DNA of 64,000 bases from Dendrobium chrysotoxum (Eukaryota > Streptophyta > Magnoliopsida > Asparagales > Orchidaceae). The notes under the pieces are model-generated. The model was not told where the DNA came from and ran no database searches. It saw nothing but the letters and a program-made list of their open reading frames with translations. The stretch is taken from the NCBI GenBank assembly GCA_019925795.1, contig CM034314.1:35209774-35273773 (forward strand). Direction: 5' to 3'. This document shows, in pieces, positions 46,486-58,617 of the stretch. The first letter of the stretch is position 1. Every line of letters starts with the position of its first letter. The position numbers and the translations under genes were made by a program.

Positions 46486-47996
46486 TGTTTGTGGAAATTG
46501 TAGTTAAAGTTTTTGTATATGTTTCATGTGAACATCTTTATTTTCAGTTTTTGTTGTAATAGAAATTCCTATGAGGCTCAAAAAGGTGGAATGTGTTTAG
46601 CACCATGGCAATATCTTATCAAGAGTCATAGCACTCCAAGCATCACTTTTATGCTACAACGCTAGTCTAGAAGTATCAAAGTGCCTATGCTCTCAAGTTT
46701 TTTTCAATTTAATTCAATGCCCTACTATATTGCGCTGAAGCATCGCTATGATACCAGTACCCTAGTGGCCAGAATACAACACTATAGTGGATATGCTCTT
46801 GGGAAAATTTGGAAATAATTCAACACTCCAATGTTGTCTCTTGGAGTGCCCCAATACCAATCAGTATTGCAGCACTAGCTAAGATAAACACCATAGCATC
46901 GAAGAAATGCCAAGGTAGCAAATTACCAAAGCATTACAGTGTAGGAGTTGGAATGATTCATTGGAGAAATGATTCAACAATTTAGACCCTACATCATCGA
47001 TGAAAAACTCAACGTCACTACCGAGCTAGTTCAATTCATAGTGCCATGGAACCACCTTTTTCAATGTTGTAGTGTTAGTGACTATTTGTGTACTTAACAT
47101 AAATAGAATTTAGGCTAAATTTATAGGGCTGTCCATTTATTTATTGAATAAAATAGTAAGTGAGCATTAGAGAGTGTGTAGTGAGGGAGTACGTAATAAA
47201 GAATTGTCTAAAGTGCAAAAAAGTGTTTGTATTACATTATAAAAATGCTTCTTAGTTACATCCTACACAACCCTTTTTGTCTTTTATTTTGATATTATCA
47301 ATAAAAATTATTTGGTGTAATTTCCACTCGATGGCTAGCAAAATTCTTTATTCATGACTTATGGTATGTAATGTAATGCATGATTTACCAAAGTAGACTC
47401 TATTTCTTGATACATTTTACATTGTTTTCAATTTCTCCTATTTTAAAATGAATTATTGCATTGATCATATTATAATTTAACATATAGTGTGACTTATTAT
47501 CTCGATGGAGGAATAAAGAAATAATTAGGAGAATCAAAATAGAATATTATCATGCCTAGATAGGATGACTAGGATTTTGGATTTTAAAGAGATATAACAA
47601 TTGTAGTGGAGTGAAAACTTTTCCTTAAACTCATACAAGCTTGATAGAGATCTAAGAATGCATAGGCTCGTATTCATAACATATTGAAGGAGAGTTAACT
47701 TAAGCAAACATATCTTTCATAATCATTATGATCATAACACATTTGTTAATTAAATTTTAACTTTCAACAATTACAGGAGGAACTTTAGAAAAATTCTTTA
47801 TAATTCGATTAGGTAGGATAAATATAGTGATTTGAGTAGATAATACTAATGTAATTATAGGATATTTCAATTCCTCATGGGATCGACACTACACTAACAG
47901 TTTTACTTGAATGGCACATGCACTTGTGTATCAATTAGTCTTGCTTAATTAAGAATGAGCATATTTTTATTGCAAGCTTAACACAAAAGGCCGTCA
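46486..47996 (+). repeat. Gypsy-1 3' LTR
   Basis: About 1511 bp, TGTTTGTGG...CCGTCA. It has a motif array at 46600-47070 (AGTGCC, GCACC words), a TATA-like ACATAAATAG at 47098-47106, then the conserved tail shared with 1885-2460. It is the most complete copy of this LTR. Confidence 0.75.
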
Positions 47997-48690
47997 GTTT
48001 CTAATGGCCATATAAGTGGAAGCCTATGTAAGGGATGCCTTCAAATACTATAAATTCCATTCAGATTATGGGCATTACGCTGAGAATTAATAAAACATAA
48101 GAAATTGGGTTGTGGACCTAATTAAAGTGGGAAAATTAGAGGAATTCATCTATGTTAAACTAAAAAGGAGAGATCAAAAAGCATCCATGGAGAACTAGAG
48201 GAACAAGCCAATCCCAACTCAAGCAATCCATATAAATAGAGAGATTCTTTTTATTCTTTTATTCTCATAATAGTTAGAAGAAATTAATTATACAATCATA
48301 ACTAAAACCCTTATAGTTGAAGCCACCCTAGATACTTTCATTATGGGGAAAGAATTGTGAATGACAAACTCTTTCATGACATTGTGGTGGTAATAACTTT
48401 GATCGTATATTATTAGATGAGAAGTATTTTTACCAAAAAAAAAGAGTGCTCCAATATATTAGATTTAGGACTATTTTTAAGAAAAAGAATGTGGCAGTTT
48501 TCTATCTCACCCATATGGTTGGCACACTATATGGATTCTCTAGAAATAAGAGTGATACTAAAGGGATGAACACTCTGCCCAACATATGGCTAGAGGGTAA
48601 TAATCATTACATAATTACGACTTAATTCATTATAATTGGCATTCCTACTGCATATAGTGCCACCTTCAAGCGATAGATTTTGAATACTGA
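47997..48690 (+). pseudogene. Gypsy gag/protease scrap from a further element
   Basis: Begins with gag-like AFKYYKFHSDYGHYAEN and LIKVGKLEEFIYVKL, the pattern before the protease in Tat/Retand-type elements. It continues near 48560-48660 with NHYIITT and IIIGIPTAYSATF, which resembles the T-F-x-V-x-x-P-S-A-Y-N-A-I-L-G block after the protease. Stops are many. It differs from gypsy-1 gag and may be the element into which gypsy-1 inserted. Confidence 0.5.
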
Positions 48691-49210
48691 TAAGTCTAAA
48701 TTATGTATTAAGCTGTTTAAAATTTTGTAAAAAATATGATGTTTTAGTTGTGTTTGTACAGGAATTATGTCGAAAAAGGCAAAAATTATAAGTGTTAGGC
48801 AACACCACAATGCTGACAAGAATAATGCTGCAATGGCCTATCAATCAACACCAAGCACCAATTTTAATGTAGTTTCACAAACCTTCTTTATTTATAAGAA
48901 CTGACGCATTACAAATGTCAGTCGTAGAATATCACAGTGCTACTGTACCCAAAAATAGCACTGCTGTATTTGTTGTCTCAAGAAAATTCACATAGGAGTG
49001 CCAGCCCTTCAAACACCATAGTGTTGGAATGTCATTCCTAGTACCACATTATCATGATTTTATGGCACTATAATGGAGCAGTTAAAAGATGTAAAAGCTA
49101 TGGAAAATGAACAAAAAGATGCATCGATTTAGACAATAACCGTGCCCATCATCCATCACCAAAATGGAGCCAACATCATAGCACTGAGGCACTGTTGATC
49201 TCATTTCTAT
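48691..49210. other. Motif-rich spacer with GCACC/GTGCC words
   Basis: CACCACAATGCTGAC, ACACCATAGTGTTGG and ATAGCACTGAGGCAC are variants of the array seen in gypsy LTRs and before the gypsy-1 accessory ORF. No frame. Possibly an LTR or pre-ORF fragment of the element at 47997-48690. Confidence 0.4.
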
Positions 49211-51516
49211 CTGAGGTCACTAGGACCTACATGGGTTCCCTCCGACTGACCTGATGATTGACAATCATATAGGTCCATATCAAACTCCAATCCAGTCTCT
49301 AATCAAATTCCAATCCACCTTCTAATTCAATTTTCAGCCCAATTTTCAACCATACCTTCAATTAACCTTTAGATCATATCCATTCAATCTCAATCATTCA
49401 TTGGATTAGGACTAATGTGGGTAATTCAAACTCAACCATTCAAAAAAAAATCCAATATAAATCCTAAATTATAAACCAAATCCCAGGGTTAAGGACCTAG
49501 GTCCTGAAACTCTTTCAAGCCTAGGTCCTGAAACTCTTTCAAGTTAATTTTTTAGTTCCCTTAAAATCTAGTCAAATGATCTCTGATTCATGATCTATTA
49601 ATTTGATATTGATTAGGCCCCTAGCCCCAAAATCGAATTGAAACTCAAAGGTTGTAAAACCTTCATATATTTATAGTCTATGCCACTAAACTTGCCATTT
49701 AGTGGAAATTCACCATGGGATCATTCCCAAAACTTTTAATCATGCTCATAACCTCTATTATGACATGTTGACCAATAATCAACATTTTGTTGGACCTAGT
49801 TTGACCCAAAATTGACCAGGGGTCAAAATGACCAAAATGCACTTTAAGGGAATTTTTAGACTTTCCCCAAAATGCAATATAGCTCAATCACACAAAAACT
49901 TGAAACCCCATCTAATGTATCCTAAACATCATTATGGATGATATTATACTCAAACCCACCCTTTGGTTTGACGTGGTTGACCAAATCCATCATGGTTGAC
50001 AAAAATCCCCCTTACGGGTTTAAATATCTATTTTAATCTAAATGACCACTCCAATGTATGGGACCACCTCTATTGGTCTCCATTGATCAATTCAAATTTG
50101 TTGAGCTAAAACTCTACTCTTAGTTTGACCTAGTTGACCAAGTTAACTATCATTGACCAAACTATCCTTCAAATCTTCAAACTTGCATTTCAACCCAAAT
50201 GAACCCCTATCTACATGGGATTACTCACATTGAATTCAAATGATCAATCCAAATATAACGGACCCAACTCTCTACCCTAGGTCAACCTAGTTAACCAAGT
50301 CAACCAAGTTTGACCAAGCTTACAAACACCTTTAATTCTTTTAAACCCTTTGACCAAGGCCTTACTAAGCATATTCAAACCCATGGAATGACCTATTAGG
50401 TCTCTAGGGAAGCCCTCATGAGAACCCAAGGCTTTGCGCTCACTTGGGTTGACCCAAGTGTCCAAAAAGGGTCTTCCATGAGCCATACTCCACCTAGGAC
50501 AAATTGGATCAAATAAAAGGTTACACTAGGTCTCTCACGACCCAATGCACCTACCCTAGTTGACCCAGCACTTGGGTCAACTCAAGTGGGCAATTGGGCT
50601 AGCCCAAAGTTGTCAAAGCCACTGTGGGTTGAGCCATTTCCTAACCTAGACTTTCCCATGCCCAACCAACACCTCCATTAAGTAGCCCTAGGTACAACAC
50701 ACCTACCCTAGTTAACCCAACCCTTAGGTTGACTTCGGTCAACCCCTAGGCTAGCTCAAAGTGGTCAAAACTACTTTGACCTGAGACATCTCTCACTACA
50801 GACCATACAAGACCCAATTTCCACTTGCATTGAATTCCCCCTAACATAATGCATCTTCCACATCAAGCTCACCACCTGGCTTGACCTAGGTTGCACCAAA
50901 ACTGACCCAAACCTTACCAGTTTGGCTCAACTCAAGCCATCTTGCTGAATTTGGCTGCCACCTGCCCAATTGGCTTTTATATTAAACTCACTAGACTCCC
51001 AGCAGACTTTCCACCTCATCCTAAACCTAGTTAACGGCCGATAGTAGTAGGAGTGAATGTGAATGAGCTTCGATGGTCCCCCCTTAATGAGCTCAGGAAA
51101 AAGCTCCCGTAAGACTTGAGCTTATCTCCTCTTAGCTCAAAATGACTCCCCAAGTTTTCCTCCTCCACTAGGCAGCCATCTAATGGCTTGCCCAAGCCAT
51201 CCCAGCCATCCATGGCCATAACAAAGTTTTAAATAGGGAACCCTCATCCAGATGTCCCCATTCATTCCCAACATTTTGAAAACCCTCCCAAGAGCTCCCT
51301 AAGCATTCATCTCCAATTCCCTCAACTTCCTGACCTCCTCAAGCTACAATCCTGAGTGAAATTTGGCAAAAACTCTCTTCGCTCAGCTTGAAAACATACT
51401 TCTAGTGGTCCTCCGGCTACAACATCTAAAGGAGAAGTATTCCCCTTCATCCCCTTAAGCTTCCTGATAGAAAATCCCATATGTTGGGGCTTTTTACATG
51501 GTAAAATTCAAATCCC
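49211..51516 (+). other. TTGACC-rich region, candidate LTR of an unknown element
   Basis: No coding support. Words TTGACC and GGTCAA recur at high density from 49740 to 50780. A TATA-like TTTTAAATAG at 51227-51236 is followed by a C/T-rich leader-like stretch to about 51480. This fits the U3-TATA-leader order of a plus-strand LTR, cut at 51516 by copia-C. No partner LTR is inside the window. Confidence 0.4.
49496..49543. repeat. 24-bp perfect tandem duplication
   Basis: CCTAGGTCCTGAAACTCTTT plus CAAG occurs twice in a row (49496-49519, 49520-49543). Likely replication slippage. Confidence 0.95.
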
Positions 51517-53173
51517 TGAAAGTTTGATAGGGATGTTAAGCCCTAGTGAACTAGTCCGGAGGCTAACCAAGATGGGGGGTGAATTGGTTATTTAAAAATT
51601 TCACAAGGAACAGAAAAATCTTTTCGATACTTAGCAGCGGAAACAAGTAAACAAGAACGAAAAGATCAATCCCAGATATTCACCCAAGCAGTTAATAATA
51701 GAAAAGTAAAGTGCAGAACAGAATAAAAAAAGCAAACCAGATTTTATAGTGGTTCGGCCAACTTGACCTACGTCCACTCCCCGGAGCCTCCCCTCTGGGT
51801 ATTGCACTAAACAAAAAGTGTCTCTCCTTTTGCTCCCACAGTAAGGCGGAGAAGCCTGTACAAAACCTCCATTTCACCACACGGTGAGGCAGAGAATCCG
51901 ACCTCCTTTTGCTTCCTCCTGAAGCAGGCAGAGAACCTTCTAACTCCTTTTGCTTCCACCTGAAGCGGGCAGAGAACCCCGGATCTTCTTACCGACAATT
52001 CTCTCCAAAAGAACACCGACACGACGAAAGACGACGAGCGGAGAAGATGACTCTGATCCATGCTTGGAGCAACCTTAGTGAATCCCTCACTAACTCCCCC
52101 TCACAAGATCCTCTCTCTCTCTCCCAAACTCTCTCTCTCTAGGGTTTCTCTGGGAAGAAAAGTGGCAAAAGATATTTCTTGTTGAAAGAAAAATATCTTT
52201 TATAAGAGGGCTTAAAATTTATCCTAAATCTCAAGTGGTTTGCCAAGATCGTCCAGGACGATCGATAGATCATCCTGTACGATCAGTTCAAATTCAGCTG
52301 ATTCAGCCTGGACGATCTGGCTCTTCTTGACGATTAGTAGAAAAAATTGATCATATCATCCCGTACGATCCTGCGATCGTCCGGGACGATTAGTGTAAAT
52401 CATGGAATATCTTCCAGAAGATAGTTCCGGTAGTCCAGAGAAACTTATGCTGGATGACCAAAAAATGACTTGATCGTCCAGGACGATAGGGACATCGTCG
52501 TGTACGATTAGTTCAAAAAGTGCCCAAATCATCCTGTACACAGTTCTTGTCATACAGCTGAAATGCACTAGACGATCATGATCGTCCGGGATGATCCTGT
52601 GATCATCCAGGACGATATGATCATATCAATCAAATATAAATTGCTTTCCTTAATTACCAGATTAATTTAGGCATGATTATACTGAATTGTCCAGGATGAT
52701 ACACGTATCGTCTGGGACGATCATACCAAATAACTTAAAATAAAAACTTACCTAACTTGATCTGGCGGTTGAGAATTTTTGATTTGAGCATATCATCCCG
52801 TACGATCCAAAGATCATCCAGGACAATCTGCTTAATCAGACGCACTTAACTTGGTCGCCCTAATTAGGGTTTCTATTTTTACAGGATCGTCCAGGATGAT
52901 GTGAATATCGTCCAGGATGATATGAACAAAAAATGAACAGAAACTCTAATTCACTAAAGCTCTCCCCCTGAGTGTGTGTGTGTAAGGTTACTTAGCTGGG
53001 GGGATCAGTTACATTACAATTGACTCAAGAAAAAGAAAAATAGTACATTGGACACCCTTGGACCCGATCTTGAGTTGGCTTGAGTTCTCGTGATCTTTTG
53101 TGCCTGAAATGGGTTAGCCAAGCAAAACACAATAGACAACATGTTTGTCATCATCAAAACCAGATTTGCAACA
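51517..53173 (-). repeat. Copia-C 3' LTR
   Basis: 1657 bp, TGAAAGTTTG...TTTGCAACA on the plus strand. The array lies at about 52249-52920, the TATA complement near 52199. Confidence 0.9.
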
Positions 53174-53431
53174 ATCTCCCCCTTTTTGATGATGGCAAAC
53201 ATTTGTGCAATAGTTTGAAAAATAACAATAACTATGAGATCCAAAAACAAATATAATTTTTTTCAAATTTTCATTTAACAACTAAATCAATACAGGAAAC
53301 ATAACACATAGCAAAAATAGAAACGACTACAACTGACTTCCCCTTTTGACATCACAAAAAGGAGGAGGGTAAACAGAAAATACTGAAACATTAGTACAAA
53401 ATAGAAAAGAAAATAACTACAAAATAGAAAA
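53174..53431 (-). other. Copia-C 3' end with PPT
   Basis: PPT complement ATCTCCCCCTTTTT, and a second PPT-like tract at about 53337. No gene. Confidence 0.8.
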
Positions 53432-54556
53432 CTAGAACGCAGGCGGATCCTGATCGAAAGGAGGTGGCGGTGGTGGGTTGAAGTAGTTATGAATCGCTTG
53501 AAAGTGGGCTCCAATCCAGGCAATGTCCTGGTCATGTTGCGCAGCATAGTCCGTGAAGCACTGGATGTCCTCGGCGTGCCGCTGCTCCTGGGTAGCCACA
53601 TAAGAGTCAAATATGGCCTCCCACTGATCGAAGCGCTGCACCAGGTGGTCAAAGGGAGAGGCAATACGAAGGGGAGCATGTGCATCGGGTGCAGCAAGAA
53701 CTGGAATAGCCTCTTCCTATTCCTCCTCAACATCCGGGGCGGGCTCCGGATGTAGTCGGGTGTTGTGTAGGACATGAAAGGAATTGTTGGTGAAGAAGGA
53801 AGGAGGGACATTTGGAGCTACGGGATACTGCAGGTCATATTTGGTTTCTAGGGCATAGGCAATGATATGTCCTAAGGCTAGATTGGGATGATGGAGATGA
53901 CCTGTATCCCTAATAGTGGTTAGGTGCTCGATGTATCGAATAATAAGGTCAGTGGCATTAAATTCCCTATGGGCCAAGACGTAGTATGTGGTCAAGGATA
54001 GTAGTGGGGTGATGTGAATTCGATCCCCCACCTTTAGAATGACGGAGGAATGAAGGACATGCTGAATGGTCCGCGCGTCCTTAAGAAGTGAGGTGCAAGC
54101 GTTGTCATGATAGGGTGCATTTGTATTGCGAAGGAAGTGATTGGTGACACTCCAATCATAGTCAGGGTCTGTGATAAGAGTGTGGAGTTTGTCGCCAGTG
54201 ACAAAAAGTTGGAGAATGTTATAAAAGTCCTGGTAAGTGAGTTCGACGGGATGCTAATTTACATACGAGCGGAGGGTGGAATAATCAGCAGAAATACTCA
54301 AATTGGCAAAGAAAACTCAAAGAGGTTTCGTGCTAAAAGGAAAGGCGAGAGTCATGATGAAAGTGAGGGAGGTGTGTGCGAAGAGATCAAGAACAGGATA
54401 AGTAAGAGTGCGGGGATTTACTATTTTGGACTGTGTGATCCCCACCTCATAATAGCGCTCGTAAGCAGCCTGATCGGCTGCATTTGGGAAGCGAGGATCA
54501 ACATGTCCCTGGGAGGAACTCGCACCCTTTTGCCGCGAATGTTTGCCACCAGCCAT
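53432..54556 (-). pseudogene. Copia-C accessory ORF (plant transposon-protein family)
   Basis: ATG at 54554-54556 starts MAGGKHSRQKGASSS, followed by RFPNAADQAAYERYYEVGI. One frame runs to the stop at 53432, with several in-frame stops (about 54317, near 54255, near 53717) and no frameshift seen. The first stop replaces the Arg of the LLRVFFANL motif (CGA to TGA). Further blocks are NATDLIIRYIEHLTTI and LALGHIIAYAL. The C-terminal third has EQRHAEDIQ and a Pro-rich tail (FNPPPPPPF). It is the pair of 58876-60015. Confidence 0.72.
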
Positions 54557-54627
54557 TAGAAATCAAAAGTGAAGGGAAGTAGAGGGAGATTGGAAGGAAG
54601 AGTGTGGAAAATCCTTAAGAAAATGGC

Positions 54628-54637
54628 TATTTAAATA
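54628..54637 (-). promoter_or_regulatory. TATA-like box of the copia-C accessory ORF
   Basis: TATTTAAATA, 72 bases upstream of the ORF ATG on the minus strand and about 10 bases from the array. The position is the same as TATATAAAT in copia-D. Confidence 0.6.
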
Positions 54638-54645
54638 GAATTTGT

Positions 54646-55060
54646 CCTGATCGTCCCGTACGATCGTGAGATCGTCCAAGATGATAGGTGCAATTATTAC
54701 GGCCTGGACGATTGGTCAAAAAGGCGGTCCGATCGTTCGGGATGATCAGAGATCGTCCAGGATGATTAGACACAGACGATCGTCCCGAGGAGTCAGGCTG
54801 GACGACGGTTGATGAAAAGTATCGTCCAAGAGGATTAGATGGATCATCCCGGACGATGTGTAATAAGTGTGACAGACGGGCCGAATTCCAATCATCCAGT
54901 GGCTGACACGTGGATTGTCCAGGACGATGGAGTGGATCGTCCAGGACGATAAATAATAATTGGTGCAATGTCAGCCGTTTGATCAGATCAGGAAGATATG
55001 GATCATATCGTCCAGGACGATGTAGGTATCGTCCAGGATGATCACCAATAATTGGTGTTT
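54646..55060. promoter_or_regulatory. Internal ATCGTCC palindrome array (copia-C)
   Basis: At least ten copies or variants of the LTR palindrome, for example ATCGTCCAGGACGAT at 54939-54953 and 55008-55022, directly upstream of the accessory-ORF TATA box. The unique sequence between units differs from the LTR, so this is not a simple LTR fragment. Confidence 0.75.
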
Positions 55061-56381
55061 CTCAGCAGCAGGAGCAGAGTGGAGAACATAATTAGTAAGA
55101 TGAAAAAAATACAATTAGTAAGATGAAAAAACAAAACAAAAATGAAGAACACTCGAAATGGAAACACAGAAAAAGCAACACGCAGTTTTTTTTTTATCAA
55201 GCTACTCGAGTAAATCAGAATTTTTTCTTGATTTTAGATCCAAAAACCAATAAGAAGATGATTGACAGCACTGAAATCCAGAAAAGTTGGAAAAATTGAC
55301 TTTCGTAACTCCCACCTCGGGCACCTTATCGATGCAAATCTCTTTCAAACCAAAAATCCAATACATAAGAAAAGAAATTAGATTCGAAAGGAGATCCTTT
55401 TAAGCCTCGTTCTAGAAAAATATCTGATATAAAAGTGTTACAAAGTAATAAATCAGAAATTAGGATTTTCAAACATAAGCTTTTGAAAATATTAAGTGGC
55501 GCACGAATTTTTCTAAGACATTTAACGATCGGAAAGGAAAGAGAGCTTGGTTGGGCTCATTTTGTGCCTCTTTTTCAATTTATTTGGCGCTTTATGCATC
55601 TTTTCATTTTTGATACACTTTGTGTATCTTTTAGTTGGCGACATTTCACATCTTTTCAGCTTTGGGCTCATTTTATGCCTCTTTTTCAATTGATTTGGCG
55701 CACTGCGCATCTTTTGTAAGCTTTCTTCTATTCATAATCGTTAAAGAGTCTTAGCTGTGAAATTATCTTCTAGAAATAGGAGACGCTCTCCACAATAAGG
55801 AAGAGTAATTCACAAAATAAAAGCCATATGTCGTATGATAAGTGCAATCACTTGGTTTAGAAAATCATAATAATGAGTCAAGACTTTGAAAATACTATTC
55901 ATATGAGGTAGATTACTGTAGGAAGATAAAATAAATCTCTATTTCAAAAACTAATATTTTAATTTTAAAGAAGATTTTTATCCAAAAGAAATAATACACC
56001 AGTAAAGGAGTTAGAGGAAGAGAAATAATCATCAATGTTTTTTCCCTTTAACAGATTCAGTGGAATCAATCACTGCTTACCAGCTTCCAAATAAAAATAA
56101 GGTAAAACTCTTAGTCAGAAATTCAGTTTAGCAGAAGTAGTGAGCAGTGATCAGATTTTGAAAAACATAAAATAGTAAGTGCAAGAGATGAACCAGTGAA
56201 TAAAAATAGATAGAAAATCATATCGAAGTAAATACTCAAATCAGACTAATAACAAGGCTAACAAAGAAATCAGCTAAAGAAATAAAACCAACTGAAAGCA
56301 AATAATCAAATCAAAAACAAAAACTAACTAACAAAAAACCAAATAATAATCAGAATAATTAGAAATCAGCAGTCATCAGAA
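55061..56381 (-). other. Copia-C spacer between RNase H and accessory ORF promoter
   Basis: No gene. Contains the GCGC-containing repeat (55545-55715). The arm CCGATCAGGATCC found here in copia-D is missing. Confidence 0.65.
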
Positions 56382-57080
56382 TCAAGCATTTATATCAATC
56401 AATCCTAATCTGGTTCTCAAAATACTGAATGAGTCAAAGGCCAGTGGTTTAGTGAATATGTCAGCCAACTGATTTTCAGTTGCTACATAATGTAGCTCAA
56501 TGTCCCCTTTTGTAACATGGTCCCTAATGAAGTGATGCCTTATATCAATGTATTTGGTCCTAGAATGTTGGATTGGATTCTTAGAGATGTAGATGGCACT
56601 AGTATTATCACACAGAACAGAAATTATGCCAATAGGTAAACCTAAATCCAAAACTTGTTGCTTTAACAAAAGAACTTGGGTCAAACAACTTCCTAAGGCA
56701 ATATACTCAGCTTCAGCAGGGGAAAGTACAACTGAGTTCTGTTTTCTACTGGACCAGGAGACTAGAGACTATCCTATGAATTGACAAGTTCCAGAAGTTC
56801 TTTTTCTATCCACCATACAGCCCGCAAAGTCAGAATCAGAATATCCAATGATCTCAAAAGACGTGCTGTGCCTAGGGTACCAGATTCCTAGGTTTGGGGT
56901 CCCTAAAAGATATCTAAGAATTCTCTTAATAGCAGTCAGGTGCGACTCTTTAGGATCAGCCTGAAACCTAGCACAAAGAAATACACTAAACATGATATCA
57001 GGTCGGCTAGCAGTCAAGTAAAGTAGTGATCTTATTATTCCTCTATACTTCTTCTGATCAACAGATTTTCCACTTGAATC
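56382..57080 (-). pseudogene. pol: Copia-C RNase H and end of RT
   Basis: One frame with one visible stop at 56769 (Gln to stop in the QFIG-Q-SLVSW block). ASRPDIMFSV, GYSDSDFAGC, LSPAEAEYIAL, LCDNTSAIYIS and ADIFTKPLAF are all present, so the RNase H residues are kept. It is cut at 57080 by copia-D. Confidence 0.85.
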
Positions 57081-58617
57081 TGAAAGTTTGATAGGGATGT
57101 TAAGCCCTAGTGAACTAGTCCCGAGGCTAACCAAGAGGGGGGGGGGTGAATTGGTTATTTAAAAATTTCACAACAACAATGAAAAATCTAAAGGAGAAGT
57201 ATAGTGGTTCGGTCAACTTGACCTACGTCGACTCCCCGGAGCCTCCCCTCCGGGTGTTGCACTAAACAAAAAGTCTCTCCTTTTGCTCCCACAGCAAGGC
57301 GGAGAAGCCTGTACAAGACATCCTTTTCACCACACGGTGCGGCAGAGAACCCGACCTCCTTTTGCTTCCTCCTGAAGCAGGCAGAGAACCTTCGAACTCC
57401 TTTTGCTTCCACCTGAAGCGGGCAGAGAACTCTGGATCTTCTTGCGAACGATCCTCCCACGACGGACACCGACTAGACGAAAGATGACGAGCGGAGAAGA
57501 TGACTCTGATCCGTGCTTGGAGCAACCTTAGTGAATCCCTCACTAACTCCCCCTCACAAGATCCTCTCTCTCTCTCCCAACTCTCTCTCTCTAGGGTTTC
57601 TCAGGGAAGGAAGGTGACAAAAGATTTTTCTTATTTCAAGAAAAAGTTCTTTTATAGGAGGGCTTAAAATTTGTCCTAAATCTCAACTGGTCGGCCAAGA
57701 TCGTCCAGGATGATCGGTATATCATCTTGTATGATCAGTTCAAATTCTGCTGTTTCAGCCTGGACGATCTGGCTCTTCTGGACGATCAGTAGAAAAAATT
57801 GTTCATATCGTCCCGTACGATCCTGCGATCGTCCGGGACGATTAGTACAAATCGAGGAATATCATCCAGAAGACAGTTCGGGTCGTCTAGAGAAACTTAT
57901 GCTGGACGAACAAAAAATGACTTGATCGTCCAGGATGATAAGTATATCGTCCTGTACGATTAGTTGCTCAAATCGTCCTGAACACAGTTCGGGACGTACA
58001 GCTGAATTGCATTAGACAATCATGATCGTCCGAGATGAACCGGATATCGTCCAGGATGATATGATCGTATCAATTAAATATTAATTACTTTCCTTAATCA
58101 CCAGACTAATTTAGGCATGATTGTACTGAATTGTTCAGGACGATACACGTATCGTCCAGGACGATCAAACCAAATAACTAAAAATAAAAAGTTGCCTAAG
58201 TTGTTCTGGCGGCTGAGAATTTCTGATTTGAGCATATCATCCCGTATGATCCAAAGATCATCCAAGATGATCTACTTAATCAAACTCACTTAACTTGGTC
58301 GCCCTAATTAGGGTTTTTATTTTGGCTGGATCATCCAGGACGATGTGAATATCGTCCAGGACGATCTGAACAAAAAAATGAACAGAAACTCTAATTCACT
58401 CAATCTCTCCCCCTGAGTACGTTTGTGCCAGGTTACTTTGCTCGGGGATCAGTTACATTACAATTGACTCAATAAAAAGAAAAATCATACATTTGACACA
58501 CTTGGACCCGATCTTGAGTTAGCTTAATTTGCTCGTGATCTTTTATGCCTGAAACAGGTTAGCCAAGCAAAACACACTGGAAACATGTTTGTCATCATCA
58601 AAACCAGATTTATAACA
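57081..58617 (-). repeat. Copia-D 3' LTR with short deletion
   Basis: 1537 bp. About 100-130 bases just inside the LTR end are missing and replaced by a short block TCTAAAGGAGAAGTAT near 57186-57201 that also occurs at about 51424-51439. The array runs about 57700-58380. Confidence 0.88.

Larger units (their letters stand above)
1885..47996 (+). mobile_element. Gypsy-1: degenerate Athila/Tat-type Ty3/gypsy element, heavily interrupted
   Basis: The parts occur in the expected order and orientation: LTR end, tRNA-Asp-like primer site, gag, protease, RT start (to 5688), RNase H (23414-24120), integrase (33918-35110), post-pol accessory ORF (35976-36841 and 43657-43917), polypurine tract (about 46470) and 3' LTR (46486-47996). 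Gaps are filled by gypsy-2, copia-A, copia-B and a retroposon. The two LTRs match over 1885-2460 versus about 47290-47996, including a shared AAGTAGA(G/C)TCTAT block and a shared end (GCACAAAAGG). All coding parts have stops and frameshifts. That these pieces are one element is inferred from order, collinearity and, for the copia breaks, clean target duplications. Confidence 0.8.
51517..57080 (-). mobile_element. Copia-C: Ty1/copia element with accessory ORF (5' part outside window)
   Basis: Same family as A, B and D. It shows a 3' LTR (51517-53173), PPT, accessory ORF, its TATA and array, the 3' spacer, and RNase H with the end of RT. At 57081 the next copia LTR interrupts it inside the GKSVDQKK block, so the remainder lies beyond the window. 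The left duplication candidate is ATCCC at 51512-51516. Confidence 0.88.

Noticed and set aside
50277..50486. Minus-strand ORF in the TTGACC region.
   Set aside because: Its W-L-T repeats are translations of the TTGACC words. No gene evidence.
57135..57148. G/C homopolymer run (also 25700 and 33846) as a G-quadruplex or switch site.
   Set aside because: A single run of 7-11 bases without the four tracts needed; variable length between copies indicates slippage.
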